Under the pieces are notes generated by a model. The model ran no database searches. It saw only the letters and a list, made by a program, of their open reading frames with translations, and had not been told where the DNA came from. A DNA stretch of 64,000 bases from Anabas testudineus (lineage: Eukaryota > Chordata > Actinopteri > Anabantiformes > Anabantidae), in assembly GCF_900324465.2 (NCBI RefSeq), contig NC_046616.1, positions 3,130,490 through 3,194,489 of the forward strand, written 5' to 3'. The position numbers were made by a program, and so were the translations under genes. This document shows, in pieces, positions 35,560 through 49,010 of the stretch (positions are counted from its first letter, which is position 1; the number at the start of each line of letters is the position of its first letter).

Positions 35560-36420
35560 TTTTGTATTTTATTTTTACATAGGCTTACTGTACACAAGTG
35601 GCAAATGTATAAGATTTCTGTTTGTTTTTAAAAGTGCTATGTGTAAATGCACAAGACTTCTTTTGTTTTGCAACATGCATTTAGCCTACTGTGAACAATA
35701 AACTTTTATTTCTCCAGCTTCATGTGTAGGAGAAAAGAGCAACTTCCGTATGAAAGATGATAGGAGATACCAGACAGGATAAGGGTTCACAGATAGGACA
35801 TGGGAGAGGAGTTCTAGGTCACAAGGTCACGAGTGAAAAAACACAGACTTGTAGTGGGAATTTATGGTATAAACATTTAGCCTAAATGTAGAAGAATTTG
35901 TCTTCCTTATGGTACACATATACTTAGTGCCTCAGGAATGTTATGTGGAGGGGGCCCTGAGAAGTATAAGTATGAGGGTTAGACAGAGGTAGAGCAGAAG
36001 ACATTTACATGATTGTGGTGTTTTCTCCATGCCGGCAAGTACGCATAAAACTGAGATGGTTCATCACACTGAGTCCTTCCTTGAAGTCTACTAAGATGGA
36101 ACAATATTTAGAGGAAGAGGAAAATTTTCTACTACACATGTCCTGAGCATTGTGTTTTATATTTTTCTACATAGTGTTTAGTGACTGTAGTGATTTCAAT
36201 TTTGATTGACTCAGGGCACGATTTGACAACATAGTTCAGTTTTGAGTACAGACTGAACTGTTTTGAGCTGAAAGTTTGGTTTTGCAAGAAGAGTCTGAGG
36301 TTTTGTGAATGTAGCTTGAAACTTTGGTTTTGCGTTCACAGTTTAGAGAAAAGTAGAGCAGCTTTCAAGAAATGTGTCGTAGCAATTGAGAAAAACTGTA
36401 ATAACATACTCTTTTTAATA
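35560..36420. other. Intergenic, no gene seen
   Basis: No coding region recognised; probably the flank of the transposon fragment. Confidence 0.4.
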
Positions 36421-36421
36421 A

Positions 36422-36563
36422 TAATGTATACTTTATTGATCCCCTTGGGTAAATTAGTTTTGGACAGCTGCCAGACTGAGTCGGCACTACTACAGAGTTT
36501 TGTTGTCTAAACCGGGAATCGAACTACTCACCCTGGGGCTTGTAGGCAACTGCTCTACCCCCC
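36422..36563 (-). repeat. tRNA-derived SINE
   Basis: Read on the minus strand it has GGGTAGAGCAGTTGCCTAC (A-box region), GTTCGATTCCCG (B box) and a tail with GGGGATCAATAAAGTAT. About 140 bp, a short tRNA-headed SINE. Confidence 0.65.
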
Positions 36564-37898
36564 GTTTTCGCAATAAACCGTTGGTTCCTGTCAGTCTATA
36601 TCCTCACATGTACAGTCTCTCCTATCCGAGTAGCTGACGCTTGCAACTCCGACTAGTCATTGGTGTTAGTGGACTCTCTCACTAGTTTTCTTTCTGGCTC
36701 GCTCACTCAGTTTTTGTGAACAGCCTGTTCTAGGCAGAGTTAGTCATGTGGCATATTCCTACAATTTCTTGATGATGGATTTCACTGAACTCTGTGGAAT
36801 GTTCGGTGCCTTGGGGATTTTTTTTTTTTTGTATTCAGACCCTGACTTATACTTTTCTAAGACCTGAGTAGCTGGAAGTGTTCTTTTGCCTTCATGGTGT
36901 AATGATTGCAAGGAATTCTAAAAAAAACCAGCATTGGACCTTCCAGGCAAAAGTTTCTTTATACTGCCTCACCTGAGACGCATTCACTGCAGTCAGGTGA
37001 TCTTGTTTCACTAACTGAGGGACTTCTCTCACCAAATATCTCAGTCGGATTAACTTAGTCTTTTAAAAGGGGGTGAATTATATTTGACATTACTTTTTAG
37101 AAACCCATTTTCACTTTGACATTGAGATATTTTTCTACAACACAGTTTTAAATTAATAAAAAGGACTCATTAGCAACAAACTCACAGGTGGTTGGTACAA
37201 CTCCTTCCTTTGATCCGCTTTAAGCAACAAGTGCATTTCTTTTAAAGAAGAATAAATTAAGGAAACAAAATCATGATTTTAATACACAAACATGTTTGTG
37301 AAGTCAAGATTAACTAAGCCTTTATTACCCAACTTTAACCATGCTTTCAATTCCTACAGTAAACTAAAAGTTCAGTAATGCTGTAGTGAAAACAAAAAAA
37401 CTGCTGAATCAAACACTACAGAGAAAGGAAATGTCAAGGGTTTCTTTTCATTATCATGCTTGTGACATACAGCATCTTCAACCATCCACGCTGGTGTTAA
37501 GGATGCTTTCATTTTGTCCACTTTGTCCTAAAAAGTTGAAGCTGTTTTCCCAATTTGTTTTTAATTACCGTTTCTATATCTCCTATATCTCCTTATATAG
37601 TCCAAGAAATGTGTGATCATGATATAATTGCAAGAACAACTACTAAGTGGAAACGGATTACACTCTAAAAATACATACATGTCCATGGCAGAGACTCTTC
37701 TGCAAAAAATTAAAGGACATAGCCTGTTAAAAGCTGTTCCACAAGCAATCATGTGTAATACAAAGCAACATATGTGAATAGTAACCAATTCTTTATTTGA
37801 CAAGAACGAGTGTTATTCACATTGACTAAACAGCAACAGATGATGACATCTCTTTTATAGAAAAGGTCATGTCTTTTAAATAATTCAAAACTTTCTCT
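36564..37898. other. Intergenic, no gene seen
   Basis: Repeat-like between about 36720 and 37090 (family not recognised), then the AT-rich 3' flank of the next receptor. Confidence 0.4.
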
Positions 37899-39092
37899 TC
37901 ACAGTATGTTGGTTTCAAATGAGTTAGGCTGCAGTATCTCTAGTGTAACGATGAGTTTAACAGTTTTTCTAAACCAGGGGTATAAAAAGGCATAAATCAC
38001 AGGGTTCAGGCAAGAGTTAAAATACAGCAGGAAATCCATTAAAGTGTTAGTGGAAGAACCAATTGTGAGGTCATAGCCAGAAAGAGCGATACAGTAAAAT
38101 GGACAGTAACACATGAGAAACACAGCGACGATCACACCAAGATTTCTGGCTGCTTTCAGCTCTGATTTCTTCACAGTTACAGTCACTGAACGCTGCAGTT
38201 TGACAGCTGCAATGTGGGAGCGCATGGAACGAGCCTGAGACACAGCCACTACAAACACTCTCATATACAGAATGATGATGGAGGAAATGGGGAGGATAAA
38301 ACCTAAGACAATGTCAACAGCTCCAATTATATTTATCACACATTCTCCGTAGCAGGAGTTATACTTACCTGGTTGCCTCAGGTTATCAAGTAAAAACAGA
38401 AAACTGTAGATAACACAGTAAAGCCAACACAGAAGAACACTGACTTTAATTCTCTTTTGAGTGATTTTGGATGGGTAACGCAGAGGGTCACAGATAGCCA
38501 CATAACGATCAACTGATATCAGCACCATGTTTACTACTGAAGTATTGACAGTGATAAAGGGTAAACAGTAAAACATGACACAGATCAGATCACCCAGAAG
38601 CCAGCAGGGTTCTATTAAGAGGATTTGAAATGGCATCACAAGGAGACCCACAAGGAAATCTGAGACCCCCAGAGAGAGAAGGAGGAGGTTGGTGGGAGTG
38701 TGGAGCTGCCTGGAGTGAGAGAACATCATTGCTGTGAAAATTACTTAAGTAGCAAGAACATTCATAGAATTACTACTGATTCAAATGGTTAAAAGCAGTG
38801 ATCCCAACTGAAAATGCAGCATATCTAAACTATACAGTTGTTAAATAAAACATCCAGATATAATAGTTTAACAAGTCTCACTACAACAACATAATAAATG
38901 GCAAGACATTTATCTCTGCCTGAAGTGGGAGATGGAGATGATGACCAGCAGGTTGAGAAACACAGTGAGCAGAGAGACGGAGGACAGCACAATATAAATA
39001 AGCAGTGCCTCAGAGTGAGGACGTGTGTGCTTCCTGCAAGAAGAGTTGTGGAGCTGTGGAAAGCAGAGCACAGTTTTATCCAGCGTCTCCAT
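37899..39092 (-). CDS. TAAR olfactory receptor, class III type (327 aa)
   Basis: Exon 1 is 38920-39092 (METLDKTVLCFPQLHNSSC), exon 2 is 37899-38709, intron 210 bp, GC donor followed by an in-frame TAA three codons on. Pro108 at 3.32, DRYVAICDP, Asp190 at 5.42 (AVDIVLGFILP), CYCP, NSCLNPVIY, C-terminus NSFETNIL. ELKAARNLGV replaces the usual ELKAARTLGV at the start of TM6. This is the complete version of the gene cut by the left window edge (1-661); the overlapping parts look identical by eye. Open frame. Confidence 0.95.
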
Positions 39093-40273
39093 CGTCAGAG
39101 ATAAAGACTTGGAGGAGAAGCTGCTGAACACGTCCAGCTTTCTGGGCAAGTGTCTGACTTAGACAGCTAATTTACCTTTATGGATCTTACCCCTCTCCTC
39201 CTCCGGCATCACTCTAGGGCACTGCACTCCCTGCTGCTCCCTCTCTCTCACTATACGTCACTCAGGCATATTCAGCTGTGGGAAAAGGAGGGAGTGTCCT
39301 CATGATAAACTGATTGTCTGATAGGTAAATGTTCAGCAGAATAAAAAAAGTTGGACCTCAGTAACTGGGATTACTTAGCAGAAACACAGACCAAAACTGG
39401 ACAATACACAGCTGTTGGAAATCAGAACAAAGAATCACATGCACTGTGCAGAGACTGAAAACGCACATTTGAGTTTGTGCTCCAGTCCAGTTTACCGTCC
39501 AACTATAATCCCAGGTATTCCAGACAGAAAGGAGGGACGCGAGTCTGTCCACTAGAGACTCAGCATGATGAGAATGGGAGGACTGAATTGTAACTCAAGT
39601 CTGAAATGGTTGAAAATGTATTGGAGTATGTCTTATAACTGGGGGACACAGGCTTTAAGTACTCTTGGACTGACACCATCCAACTCAATAGGCTGTGCAG
39701 CTCTCCTCTCACCTGATCTGCTGAAACTGTCAATTCACAGATGGTAGCTGGTCCTAGTCCTGCTAACCTGATTGCTTTAAGTATGTATTTGATGTCCTTA
39801 CATCTGGTTTGCTATCAAATAATCGTTTTCAGAGTTCGGTTGGGTGTTTACACAGAAATCATGTAGTCTGTGATGAAGTCATTATAGTCTGTTAAACCAC
39901 CCATGTGGCTCACAGTGTGCCTCTCAGTCCACAGCCTCCATGTATCCCTGTAGGGAACCATTGCCCCCCTCCGCCCCCCAACCACATTTTCACAGTTTTA
40001 AAGGTGGCAGGGTATAGACACTGGTAGAAGTACCAGGTTGTGATATGAACCTTCTCTCCTCCTGCTGCACTTTATATTGTTTATTTCTTACCCACCGTTT
40101 CCCCAACGTTTAAGGTTTAAGGTCCAGGAAAATGTAACATGATACTTCAGGCTGGAGGAATTAAAGTAATGTTCCAATAATAAACAGAGATAGAAACTAG
40201 CAACCATGGCTGATGACTAAAGCTAGCAGCCCACCATCAACAATTAAATGATGAATTTATATTTTCAGGACAG
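39093..40273. other. Intergenic, duplicate of 662-1834
   Basis: No gene. Near-identical to the left copy apart from scattered substitutions and short indels. Confidence 0.6.
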
Positions 40274-40500
40274 TTAGGGCAGGCCTGGTGGCTCGATGGG
40301 TAGATCATTGGCCTTAGATTCAGAAAGTTTCAGAGTTCAAACCCCGTCACAGACACCAGGTGTGTCCTTGACACTCCACGCTAGCTCCCCGGGCGCTGTA
40401 TGTAGCTGCCCACTGCTCCCCCCAAGAGGATGGGTTAAACGCAGAGGACCAATTTCATTGCAACATGTAAATGTGACATGACAAATAAAGGCTGTTTGTT
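40274..40500 (+). repeat. tRNA-derived SINE, second copy
   Basis: Same insertion as at 1835-2060, duplicated with its flanks; the tail has an extra TTTG. Confidence 0.7.
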
Positions 40501-40944
40501 TGACTGCTACATTATCCATGTAAAAAAAAGTTTTAACCTCTAAAAACAGTCTTGAGGGTTTGTTAGAAACAGCTGTTTACTAGGATGAACGGGAAGTCTC
40601 CTAGCAACAAATGCATCATGTGTCCATGCAGAGGTGCATCGTTTGTTTTTTAACACCTTAAATTGCACTGAGACCCACATGTTATCCGACACTAATGCAA
40701 GCTGGTGTGAAAAGCTTTGTGTGTTGTTGGTTCCCTTGCTACTATTGTTAAACTGTTTTTCTAATTAACGAGTTAAATTCTGTAGAAACATTAGAGACAA
40801 CATGACAAAATATTAAACTCTTATCAAAGACAATTTTCATAAAGTCTGTGTACAGAAATAAAATTTGATTGTATACAGTATACACCTACAAGCCACAGCA
40901 TTACCAGTATTTGAGCGTTCAGGACCTGTGGATATCCCAAGTGG

Positions 40945-41371
40945 GCCTTAAACAAGGTGGTAACCTGTTCCAGGAAAAGAACAAGGGAACAGTCGTAGTC
41001 CCAGGGCCTACGCAAAAACATGGTCATACCTTAGATGACTAGGATTTCAGAGAAGTCTTTAATCTATCCCAAAAAAGGCCAGAACCAGTTCACACCTGCA
41101 CCAGGTTGGACACACTTAACGACCCATTTAGGTGTTAAGATGGGGTGGGCAGAGGTGCGACCATTACATCCTTCACATCTCCCCCATCTTTTGTTTCACC
41201 TAACGAGCCTAATCAGGGAAAGGGGTGGCGTGAAACCAGTCTTGGAGCATAAATTTGTGGCCTCTAACTAACTATCTTCAGACTGAAGAAGCTACTTGGA
41301 TGAACAGCAAAACGTTTCAACATCCAGTTGCCATGACTCAACTTCCAGATTGGGCAAGATTAAGAACAACC
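40945..41371 (+). mobile_element. Penelope-like element with internal deletion
   Basis: Same insertion as at 2500-3340. The 5' part stops at ATTTCAGAGAAG (about 41055) and is joined directly to CTTTAATCTATCCC, removing about 430 bp including the GIY-YIG core. The 3' tail motif is kept. Confidence 0.7.
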
Positions 41372-41552
41372 TCATGGAGGGAGGTGTTAATGTGTCCAAA
41401 TCAACAATTAAAATATCAGGAGATATCTTGTCTATTTTTAATCAGTGTTAATGACCAGATTAACGTCTGCCATAAAATGTTTTTAAAGAAAAGCATATAA
41501 ATGATTAGTGATGAAAGGGGTAAAATACAGAGCACATACCACTTCAGCCAGA

Positions 41553-42738
41553 AGCCATTTGAAATCATAGAGGCCAAAGAGGAAGCCAGGGACCACGTGA
41601 GAGGTGAAGGTTCATGGGAACGTGGAACTGCCTGAAGGGAGATAATAGTTGTGTCAGTAAAGAATGACTTATGATGACGATGCCGCTGTTGGATAAAGTA
41701 GTAGCTTTTGAAAATCAGTAACAGGTGAAAGAATGGCGTAAATCTCTAGGTTTTAACTAAAAGGACATAAAACTGCTTAAAAAGGATTAGGGTTAGCACC
41801 AAGTAAAAGGAAAAAAAAGGGGCCACATTCACGCAGTAGGCCCAGCTGAGTTAATTGGTCTCATTCTAAAAACAGTAGTTATAAATGTTAGTGATGAGCA
41901 CAAAACTGTGCTAAAAAACAGGAACACACACAAGGTAACAAGTTGAAACGGTGAAAAGTGAAATCAATTAAGAAAGAACCCAACATTTAAATTAATTATC
42001 AAAGATCCAGGGCTAGTTGAAACAGCAGAGGCCAACTGTCCTATAATGAAACCCAAAGGTCAACCTGCCTTTTTCAGCTGGGTAAAACCCACAATATGTA
42101 TTATAACAACAGTTTCACGTCATCATTATCAAAGCAGGACATGCATAAAATGTGTTCAACATCTTCTGGAATGTCACACCACTGGCAAAGACATTTCCTG
42201 TCTACATCTAATATAGAACTGATCTACACCTGCATGCGCAATAATATATTTCCCTCTGGGATTTACAATATTTTTCAATGGTGAATACTCAACTTTGTAA
42301 AATTTACCTCGTCTCTGCGCCTTCAATTGGTCTTTTATTAACAGTTTTCTGTAAATTATGAGAATGTCTCCCATCTGTTTCCCAATCCCATTCTTTCGAC
42401 CATGTAAAAGAGTTTGACCAGTTGCCATGTGCTCTTATAACTCAATGGCAATTGCTTCCTGGTGTGAGTGGGTGGAGCTCAGTGCCTTAATCCCATGGTG
42501 CCTTCAAGGCCTGTTGCTCTATGACAGCACCACGACGTAATAATCTCTCAAAAAACAGACTGCTAAAGCTAAATTTTTAATATCATCCTTAAATGGGGGA
42601 CAGAGATGATGACCTGTAGGTTGATAACCCCAGTGAGTAGACTGATGGAGGAGAGGGGACGGTAAATGAGTATTGTCTCAGAGTGAAGGTCTAAGTGTGT
42701 TGTCGAAAGCTGAGTTTATGTTCCTCCAGTGTTTCCAT
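41553..42738 (-). pseudogene. Old TAAR relic, second copy
   Basis: Duplicate of the relic at 3535-4717. Exon 2 remnant ends at about 41631 with the acceptor-like CTTCAG; exon 1 remnant is about 42589-42738 with an ATGGAAACAC start. The region between has many 1-bp differences from the left copy, more than in the flanking receptor genes. Confidence 0.68.
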
Positions 42739-43927
42739 CATCAAAGAGGAGGCTGCTAAACACTCCTAGCTTTCTGTGGAAGTTTCTGTAGTAGATTCAT
42801 CTTCATTATCTTTCTATTCAGCTTAGTGGTTCCATGATGGTGGATTGACCTACTCACCTCAGCAGTCTCACTCCTTTTTCTACTGAAAACAGAACTCTGG
42901 AACTTTCTCTGCACCTAAATCCCCATTTAAAAGAGCCTCATTAAACATAAACAAAGAGCCCTGTGGTTTATAGTTCTTCTCCTTGGCTTAGACACAGTAT
43001 TGTACATTATACCTCACTTGTAAGTCGCTTTGAGTAAAAGAATCTGCTAAATCACTAATGGGAAATGTGCCTCTGCCTTAATGGTATCCAGTGTAAAAAC
43101 CTGCTAAATCTATAAGCTTCCCACACTCTACTGCTCCACTAAAAAAAAAATGCCTCGATGTGCTTTCTGCACACAACTATGTGGTGCAGGCTTGCATGAC
43201 TTTTATTGCAATCCAAACCATTTATTTCCACTAATACTAATAATTTTACTAACGGTCTGTGAGGATTTGTTTGTTTTAACCTATATTAATAAAGACATCT
43301 GATTTCCTTCATGTTGAATTAATAAAAATGCAAATCAGATATCAATATTTGATACAAAATATAAATACAATTATTACCTTATATTGTTCTTACAATTATA
43401 CTGAAACAAATAGAGTTTTAATTTTAGCCTATTAATACACCACAATAAACATATACCTTGAACAATTAGACTGATAATGATGGACAAAAGAATAACAGAA
43501 ATTTGATGCAAATATCGAGTGATTTTGATGAATACTTTATTAATGCAATATGTAAAGGTAATCCACATTTAAAACCAATAGAATAAAATATTGCTGGTAG
43601 ATTAAACATAAATTTAAATCAATGGCAGAAACAATCAGTCTCTTCTACAAGAATTAGACAATGTACTGTATAACTCCTGCACAGTTCATCTTAATGTTTG
43701 CATGCAATGAAGTTACAAAAGAATCATCATCCTGCACATGTAATTAATGCAACAGAATAAAGATATAAAAATGTAAATTCAAAATCTTATTGCAATTTAT
43801 TTATTGCAACATCATCTTAAAATAAGTTCTTTTCATTTAAGTGAGTCAGCAACTGAGCACATGAAATTAATTTGCTCCATCACAGTGAAGGCTGCATGTC
43901 TCTTTTCAGTCACTCCACAGTTTCTCT
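42739..43927. other. Intergenic, no gene seen
   Basis: AT-rich 3' flank of the next receptor, duplicate of 4718-5904; its right part is present a third time at 50190-50882. Confidence 0.6.
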
Positions 43928-45076
43928 TTACAATAAGTTGCACTCACGGGAGTTAGGTCTCAATATTGCAAGTGTAACAATGAGCTTCAGAGATTTTCGA
44001 AACCAGGAATAGAAAAAGGCATAGATCACAGGATTTAGACAGGAGTTAAAATACACTAGAAATAAAATAAACCTGTTTGTTACAGAATCTAATATAAGGC
44101 CAAAGAGAGGGACACAATATGATGGACAGTAACATGTGAGGAACACAGCTACGATGACACCAAGAGTCCTGGCTGCTTTCAGCTCTGATTTCTTTGCATT
44201 TGTTGAATGCTGCAGTTTGCCTCCTAAATTGTGGGAACGCATGGAACGAGCCTGAGACACAGCCACCACAAACACTTTAATATACAGAATAATGATGGAT
44301 GAAATGGGGATGATGAATCCAAAGACAAGGTCGACAGTTATGATTATGTTAATCCCACATTCTCCATAGCAGGAGTTATACCTGCCTGGTTGTTTCAGGT
44401 TGTCAGATAAAAACATAAAACTGTAGAAAACAGAATAAATCCAACACAGGAGAACAGAGATTCGAACTCTATTTACAGTTATCTTTGCAGAGTAACGCAG
44501 AGGGTCACAGATAGCAACATAACGATCGACTGATATCAGCAACATGTTTACTACTGAGGCACAGACAGTGATAAAGGGTACGAAATGATACAGAGCACAG
44601 ACCAGGTCACCAAGGAACCAACATGGTTCTGCTAAGAGGATTTGAAATGGCATCACGATGAGACCCACAAGGAAGTCTGAGACAGCCAGAGAGAGAAGGA
44701 GGAGGTTGGTGGGAGTGTGGAGCTGCCTGGAGGGAGAGTGTTTCATTACAATTGCAAAGAACAACAGCATATTTTTATAACAATAATTGCAAAATGGTAC
44801 TGAATTGTAATTGCTGTAAAAAAATCACTGTAAATATTCTAAACAGAAACATTTACAGCAACAGTAATAACTTAATTGAAACTACAACAACATGCATCTG
44901 TGCCTGAAGTGGGAGATGGAGATGATGACCAGCAGGTTGAGAAACACAGTGAGCAGAGAGATGGAGGACAGCAGAGTGTAAATGAACATTGATTCAGAGT
45001 GAGGACGCACATGCTTCTTGCAAGAGTTGTTGAAGAGTTGTGGAAAACAGAGTTCAGGTTTCTCTATTGTCTTCAT
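43928..45076 (-). CDS. TAAR olfactory receptor, class III type, divergent ICL3 (323 aa)
   Basis: Exon 1 is 44904-45076 (MKTIEKPELCFPQLFNNSC; another ATG directly upstream at 45079), exon 2 is 43928-44726, intron 177 bp, GC donor. Pro108 at 3.32, DRYVAICDP, Asp190 at 5.42 (TVDLVFGF), CYCP, NSCLNPVIY, C-terminus NSRECNLL. ICL3 reads HNLGGKLQHSTNAKKSEL, two residues shorter than and unlike the HIAAVKLQRSVTVTVKKSEL of most sisters, and ECL3 (PLFGLILDSVTNRF) is also private and shorter. Open frame. Two partial copies exist: 5905-6702 (frameshifted) and 50883-51108 (C-terminal fragment). Confidence 0.95.
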
Positions 45077-45520
45077 CATCAGAGAGAGGAGGAGAGAAGC
45101 TGCTGAACTGTTGAACAGTTGCATCATGAAACAAATTTATCTCTGTTTACGCACACTTCCCCCTCCTTCTTTTTATTCTCTTGATAGCTTTTTTCTCTCC
45201 TTTGCACTGTATGGTACTTTTCATATCTTCTCACAGATAGACATTTATTATATTGTTTTATATTTGACGTGACGTAAACAAGTCATTCATGATTCACTAT
45301 ATTTACCAAGACCTTCCATTTTTTACCAGTATGTTGATCTCTCATTTAGGAAATTAAAACAAACCACATTTTCCATTTAATCTGATCACTTTGTCAGTTT
45401 TACATTACTTTACATTCTAAAGATAATTTTAGCATGTCCTTCATATAAACCAATGCCAAAAGCTAATTTTGTACGTTCAAAATGTACAAAATTTTCAGCT
45501 TAAACTTAAACCACTTCCGG
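45077..45520. other. Intergenic, no gene seen
   Basis: 5' flank of the receptor at 43.9-45.1 kb; nothing recognised. Confidence 0.5.
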
Positions 45521-45524
45521 TCCA

Positions 45525-45625
45525 GTGCAGTGAAGGACGGTCTGAGCTGAACATTGGAGAAACAAAACAGCTCATACAGTACAAAGGAGGAGTAACACCT
45601 CAGGAGCACATTGGACATTGGAGCG
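45525..45625 (+). mobile_element. Penelope-like element relic
   Basis: VQCSEGRSELNIGETKQLI can be read in one plus frame, matching the GIY-YIG start of Penelope-like endonucleases (compare YIGETK at about 2790). Short, decayed fragment. Confidence 0.5.
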
Positions 45626-45654
45626 GCTGTAGCTCAATTTAACGTCACCTTAAA

Positions 45655-46560
45655 ATGGTAAATGGTCTGCACTTATACAGCGCTTTTCTACATAGCTGGT
45701 ACTCAAAGTGCTTTACACTGCGTCTCATTCACCCCTTCGCACACACAAGCACACCCATTCACAAACATTCACACACCGATGGCAGAGCTGCTATGCAGCT
45801 GACCTGACCTTATTACGTATACTGCTATTAGCACAGCTTTGGTAAAATAAGTTCTCACAGTGAGACTTCAGGAGATACTTGAGCAGCAAGTCCCTCTAGA
45901 GGGAGAAACCAGCAAAATCAGACTCAAGTTAGACGGCCATCTGCCTCGACCGGTACAGGGGTGCACGAAACAATAATACTAATAAAAAAAAACACAAATA
46001 TTAAAATAAATTAAACAATTATAACATCTGTCCTTAAGAAGACCAGTTCCAAAGGAGAGACATTCATCGTAGTTAATGGGAAGTCTTTCTAAAGTAAAAC
46101 GAGTCTCTGTTTAAAGAAGATCGCAAAAGGCTCGTCGGTAGAGGTATGTTTTAAAGAGAGATTTAAATGATGTAACTGAGTCAGCTAATCTTATTTCCTT
46201 GGGTAAGTTGTTCCAGAGTTTGGGGGCTCTAACTAAAAAAGATCTGTCACCTCTAATTGTCATTCTAACATCAGGGACATACAGACAATGTGCAGGCTCT
46301 TAAGGCTGGGATACAAAGCTGGGGGAAAGTCCATGCAGGGCTTTAACATTTTAATAAAAGTCAAATAAAAATAAATACAATCTTAAAATATATCCTAAAA
46401 CATACTGGCAGCCAGTGTAAGGAAGCTAGGACAGAAGTGATGTGTTCATATTTCTTTTTTTAGTAAAGAGTCTCTCATCTGAGTTCTGAACAATCTGGAG
46501 CTGATTAATAGATTTATGGTTCAGATAGGTGAACAGACTTTTGCAACAGTAAAGGTGTGA
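45655..46560 (-). repeat. L2-type LINE 3' region, degenerate
   Basis: The plus strand has CACTTATACAGCGCTTTTCT, GGCCATCTGCCTCGACCGGT, CAGGGCTTTAACATTTTAA and GGCAGCCAGTGTAAGGAAGC. On the minus strand, similar pieces in the copy at 51109-51480 read ITPVLASLHWLPV and INQLQIVQNS, the L2 C-terminus. No open ORF. Confidence 0.6.
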
Positions 46561-46822
46561 GGAAATAAATGCATGTAAGATCACTTCTATGTCATGAAAT
46601 GATACTGAATTTAATGTATTTTGAGATGTTTCCGAGGAGAAATTACAGATTACAGGACATTCATACAGTATAAAGACATATATTATACTCTATATCAATC
46701 AGAATAGAAAAGTACGTACCTTACTTTAGAAGATACTTTTTCACTCAGCAACAGCCCAAAAGGCCAAAACATTAACATTAACAGTAGAGCTGATGCATCT
46801 ATTCACTCACTCCAGTTTCTCT

Positions 46823-47939
46823 CTAAAGTACATTGATCTGACAGGAGTGAGGCTGCAGTATCTCAAAGGTAACAATAAGTTTAATAGATTTTCTAAACCA
46901 GGGGTAGAAGAAGGCATAGATCAAAGGGTTTAAGCAGGAGTTAAACATTACAAGAAAAAATACAAAGAAGTTAGCTGAGGAGCCAACCATAAGGTCATAA
47001 CCAGAGAGAGATACACAATAGGATGGACAGTAACACATGAGAAACACAGCAACAACCACTCCAAGAGTCCTGGCTGCTTTCAGCTCTGATTTCTTCACAG
47101 TTACAGTCACTGAACGCTGCAGTTTGACAGCTGCAATGTGGGAGCGCATGGAACGAGCCTGAGACACAGCCACCACAAACACTCTCAGATACAGAATGAT
47201 GATGGAGGAAATGGGGATAATAAAACTTATTACGATGTCAACGGCTCCATTTATGTTAATCACACATTCTCCATAGCAGGAGTTATACCTGCCTGGTTGT
47301 TTCAGGTTATCAAATAAAATCAGAAAACTGTAGAGAACAGAGTAAATCCAACACAAGAGAACAGAGATTTGAACTCTCTTTAGAGTGAATTTGGTGGGGT
47401 ATTGCAGAGGGTCACAGATAGCAACATAACGGTCGACTGATATCATCACCATGTTTCCTACTGAGGCAGAGATTGTAATAAATGGTAACAAGTAATACAG
47501 AGCACACACCAGGTCACCCAGGAGCCAACAGGGTTCACTGAAAAGTATCTGAAACGGCATCACGATGAGACCCACAAGGAAGTCTGAGACAGCCAGAGAG
47601 AGAAGGAGGAGGTTGGTGGGAGTGTGGAGCTGCCTGGAGGGAGAAAACCAACACTTAAAATCATCATTATTAGAAATAGTTTAAAAAACGATGACAGAAA
47701 CCTCAGTGTCTCTGAACTGTTTACTTGGTGGCTGCACTACATAAATGAATAATAAGACATCTGTGCCTGAAGTGGGAGATGGAGATGATAACGAGCAGGT
47801 TAAGAAACACAGTGAACAGAGAGAAGAACGACATCAGCATGTAAAGGAGAATAGTTTCAAAATGAGGACGCATGTGTTTAATACAAGAGATGTTGAGCAG
47901 TTGTGGAAAGCAGAGTTCAGCTTCCTCGTTTGTCTCCAT
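46823..47939 (-). CDS. TAAR olfactory receptor, class III type (327 aa)
   Basis: First gene of the young tandem array. Exon 1 is 47767-47939 (METNEEAELCFPQLLNISC), exon 2 is 46823-47633, intron 133 bp, GC donor. Pro108 at 3.32, DRYVAICDP with MISVDRY before it, Asp190 at 5.42 (AVDIVISF), CYCP, NSCLNPLIY, C-terminus HSCQINVL. Its exons and 3' flank are closely matched by the gene at 51599-52717, its duplicate; ECL1 LFSEPCWLLGD is shared by these two only. Open frame throughout. Confidence 0.96.
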
Positions 47940-49010
47940 GAACAGAGACAGAGGAGAGAAGCTGCTGAACAGCTTTCTGAACAAAGTTCTATCACACAGC
48001 TAATTTATCTCCTCCCTCCCTCCTCTTCTTCTTCTTTCCTCCTCCTCTTTCCCCCTTCTGCCTTTTTCAGTTACGTTGATTTCCTTCATTTTCCTTAATT
48101 ATACTCATCAGTTTCTCAACCCTTTCTTCACTCTGAGACTTTGTGTGGTAGTTTATGGTAAGTTTTAGCTCATTCCACATAGATTATGAGCCAGAACCAC
48201 GTAACAGGTCTATGCACACTGGTGCTGCCAAGAATTTACTTGAGCCAGAACAGCTGACTCACACATATGGGCTGATATCTACTGAATACGGGCCATAGAT
48301 TGGTGTGATAACATTCAAAGCAGGTGGCTAAGTTTGTGTCCATTCAAATGGATGCTGGCACAGTGCTTTTCTATTTCAGTGTCTCGGCTGTAATAATTGA
48401 CTGATTAAGGTCGCCTGTTATCTCACCCAGTGAAACGTGGAGTCATTGTCACCCATGTAACTCATCACAGAATAGGTGGATGGACATTTATTATATTGTT
48501 TTGTGTTATAGTGTGGCTCAAACAAGGGAATAATAAAGTATAATTATATGTGTTGTAGTTTGGAAAATTGAAAGAAGGTATATTTATGTTCAACAGGATA
48601 ACAGGTTTTGTTTCACTGCTATGATTTTTCAAATGGTGTAACCACAGATCAGTTCAGCATGTACTGTATACAAATATAAAAAATTAATAAGTAAATAACA
48701 TATGAATAGAATGACTTACAATTGTCAGCAGTTTACGAAGTCAAAGCAGACAGAATCACAGAGACATGACAGAGGGCATTTGTGGCATTGTGTCGTGCTT
48801 TATGATTTAGTTCTGGACTAAAATTTGGGCATTTTGTAAAACAAGCCTCAGATATTTAGAAACAGACATCAGATCATATATAAAAATAAATATAGGATAC
48901 CCTAAGTTGTTCACAATTTGTAAAGTTCCACTAAATGCATACATTACTTCCAGGAGAAGATATATTTATTTTACTCAGCAACAGCCCAAAAGACCCCACC
49001 TACGCAGTGA
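47940..49010. other. Tandem-array spacer, no gene seen
   Basis: This spacer is the reference for the repeated unit: matching copies are 52718-53044 plus 56174-56930, part of 59160-59960, and 63598-64000. It preserves the empty target sites of the RTE LINE (near 48250) and the piggyBac-like element (near 48100). Confidence 0.7.
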
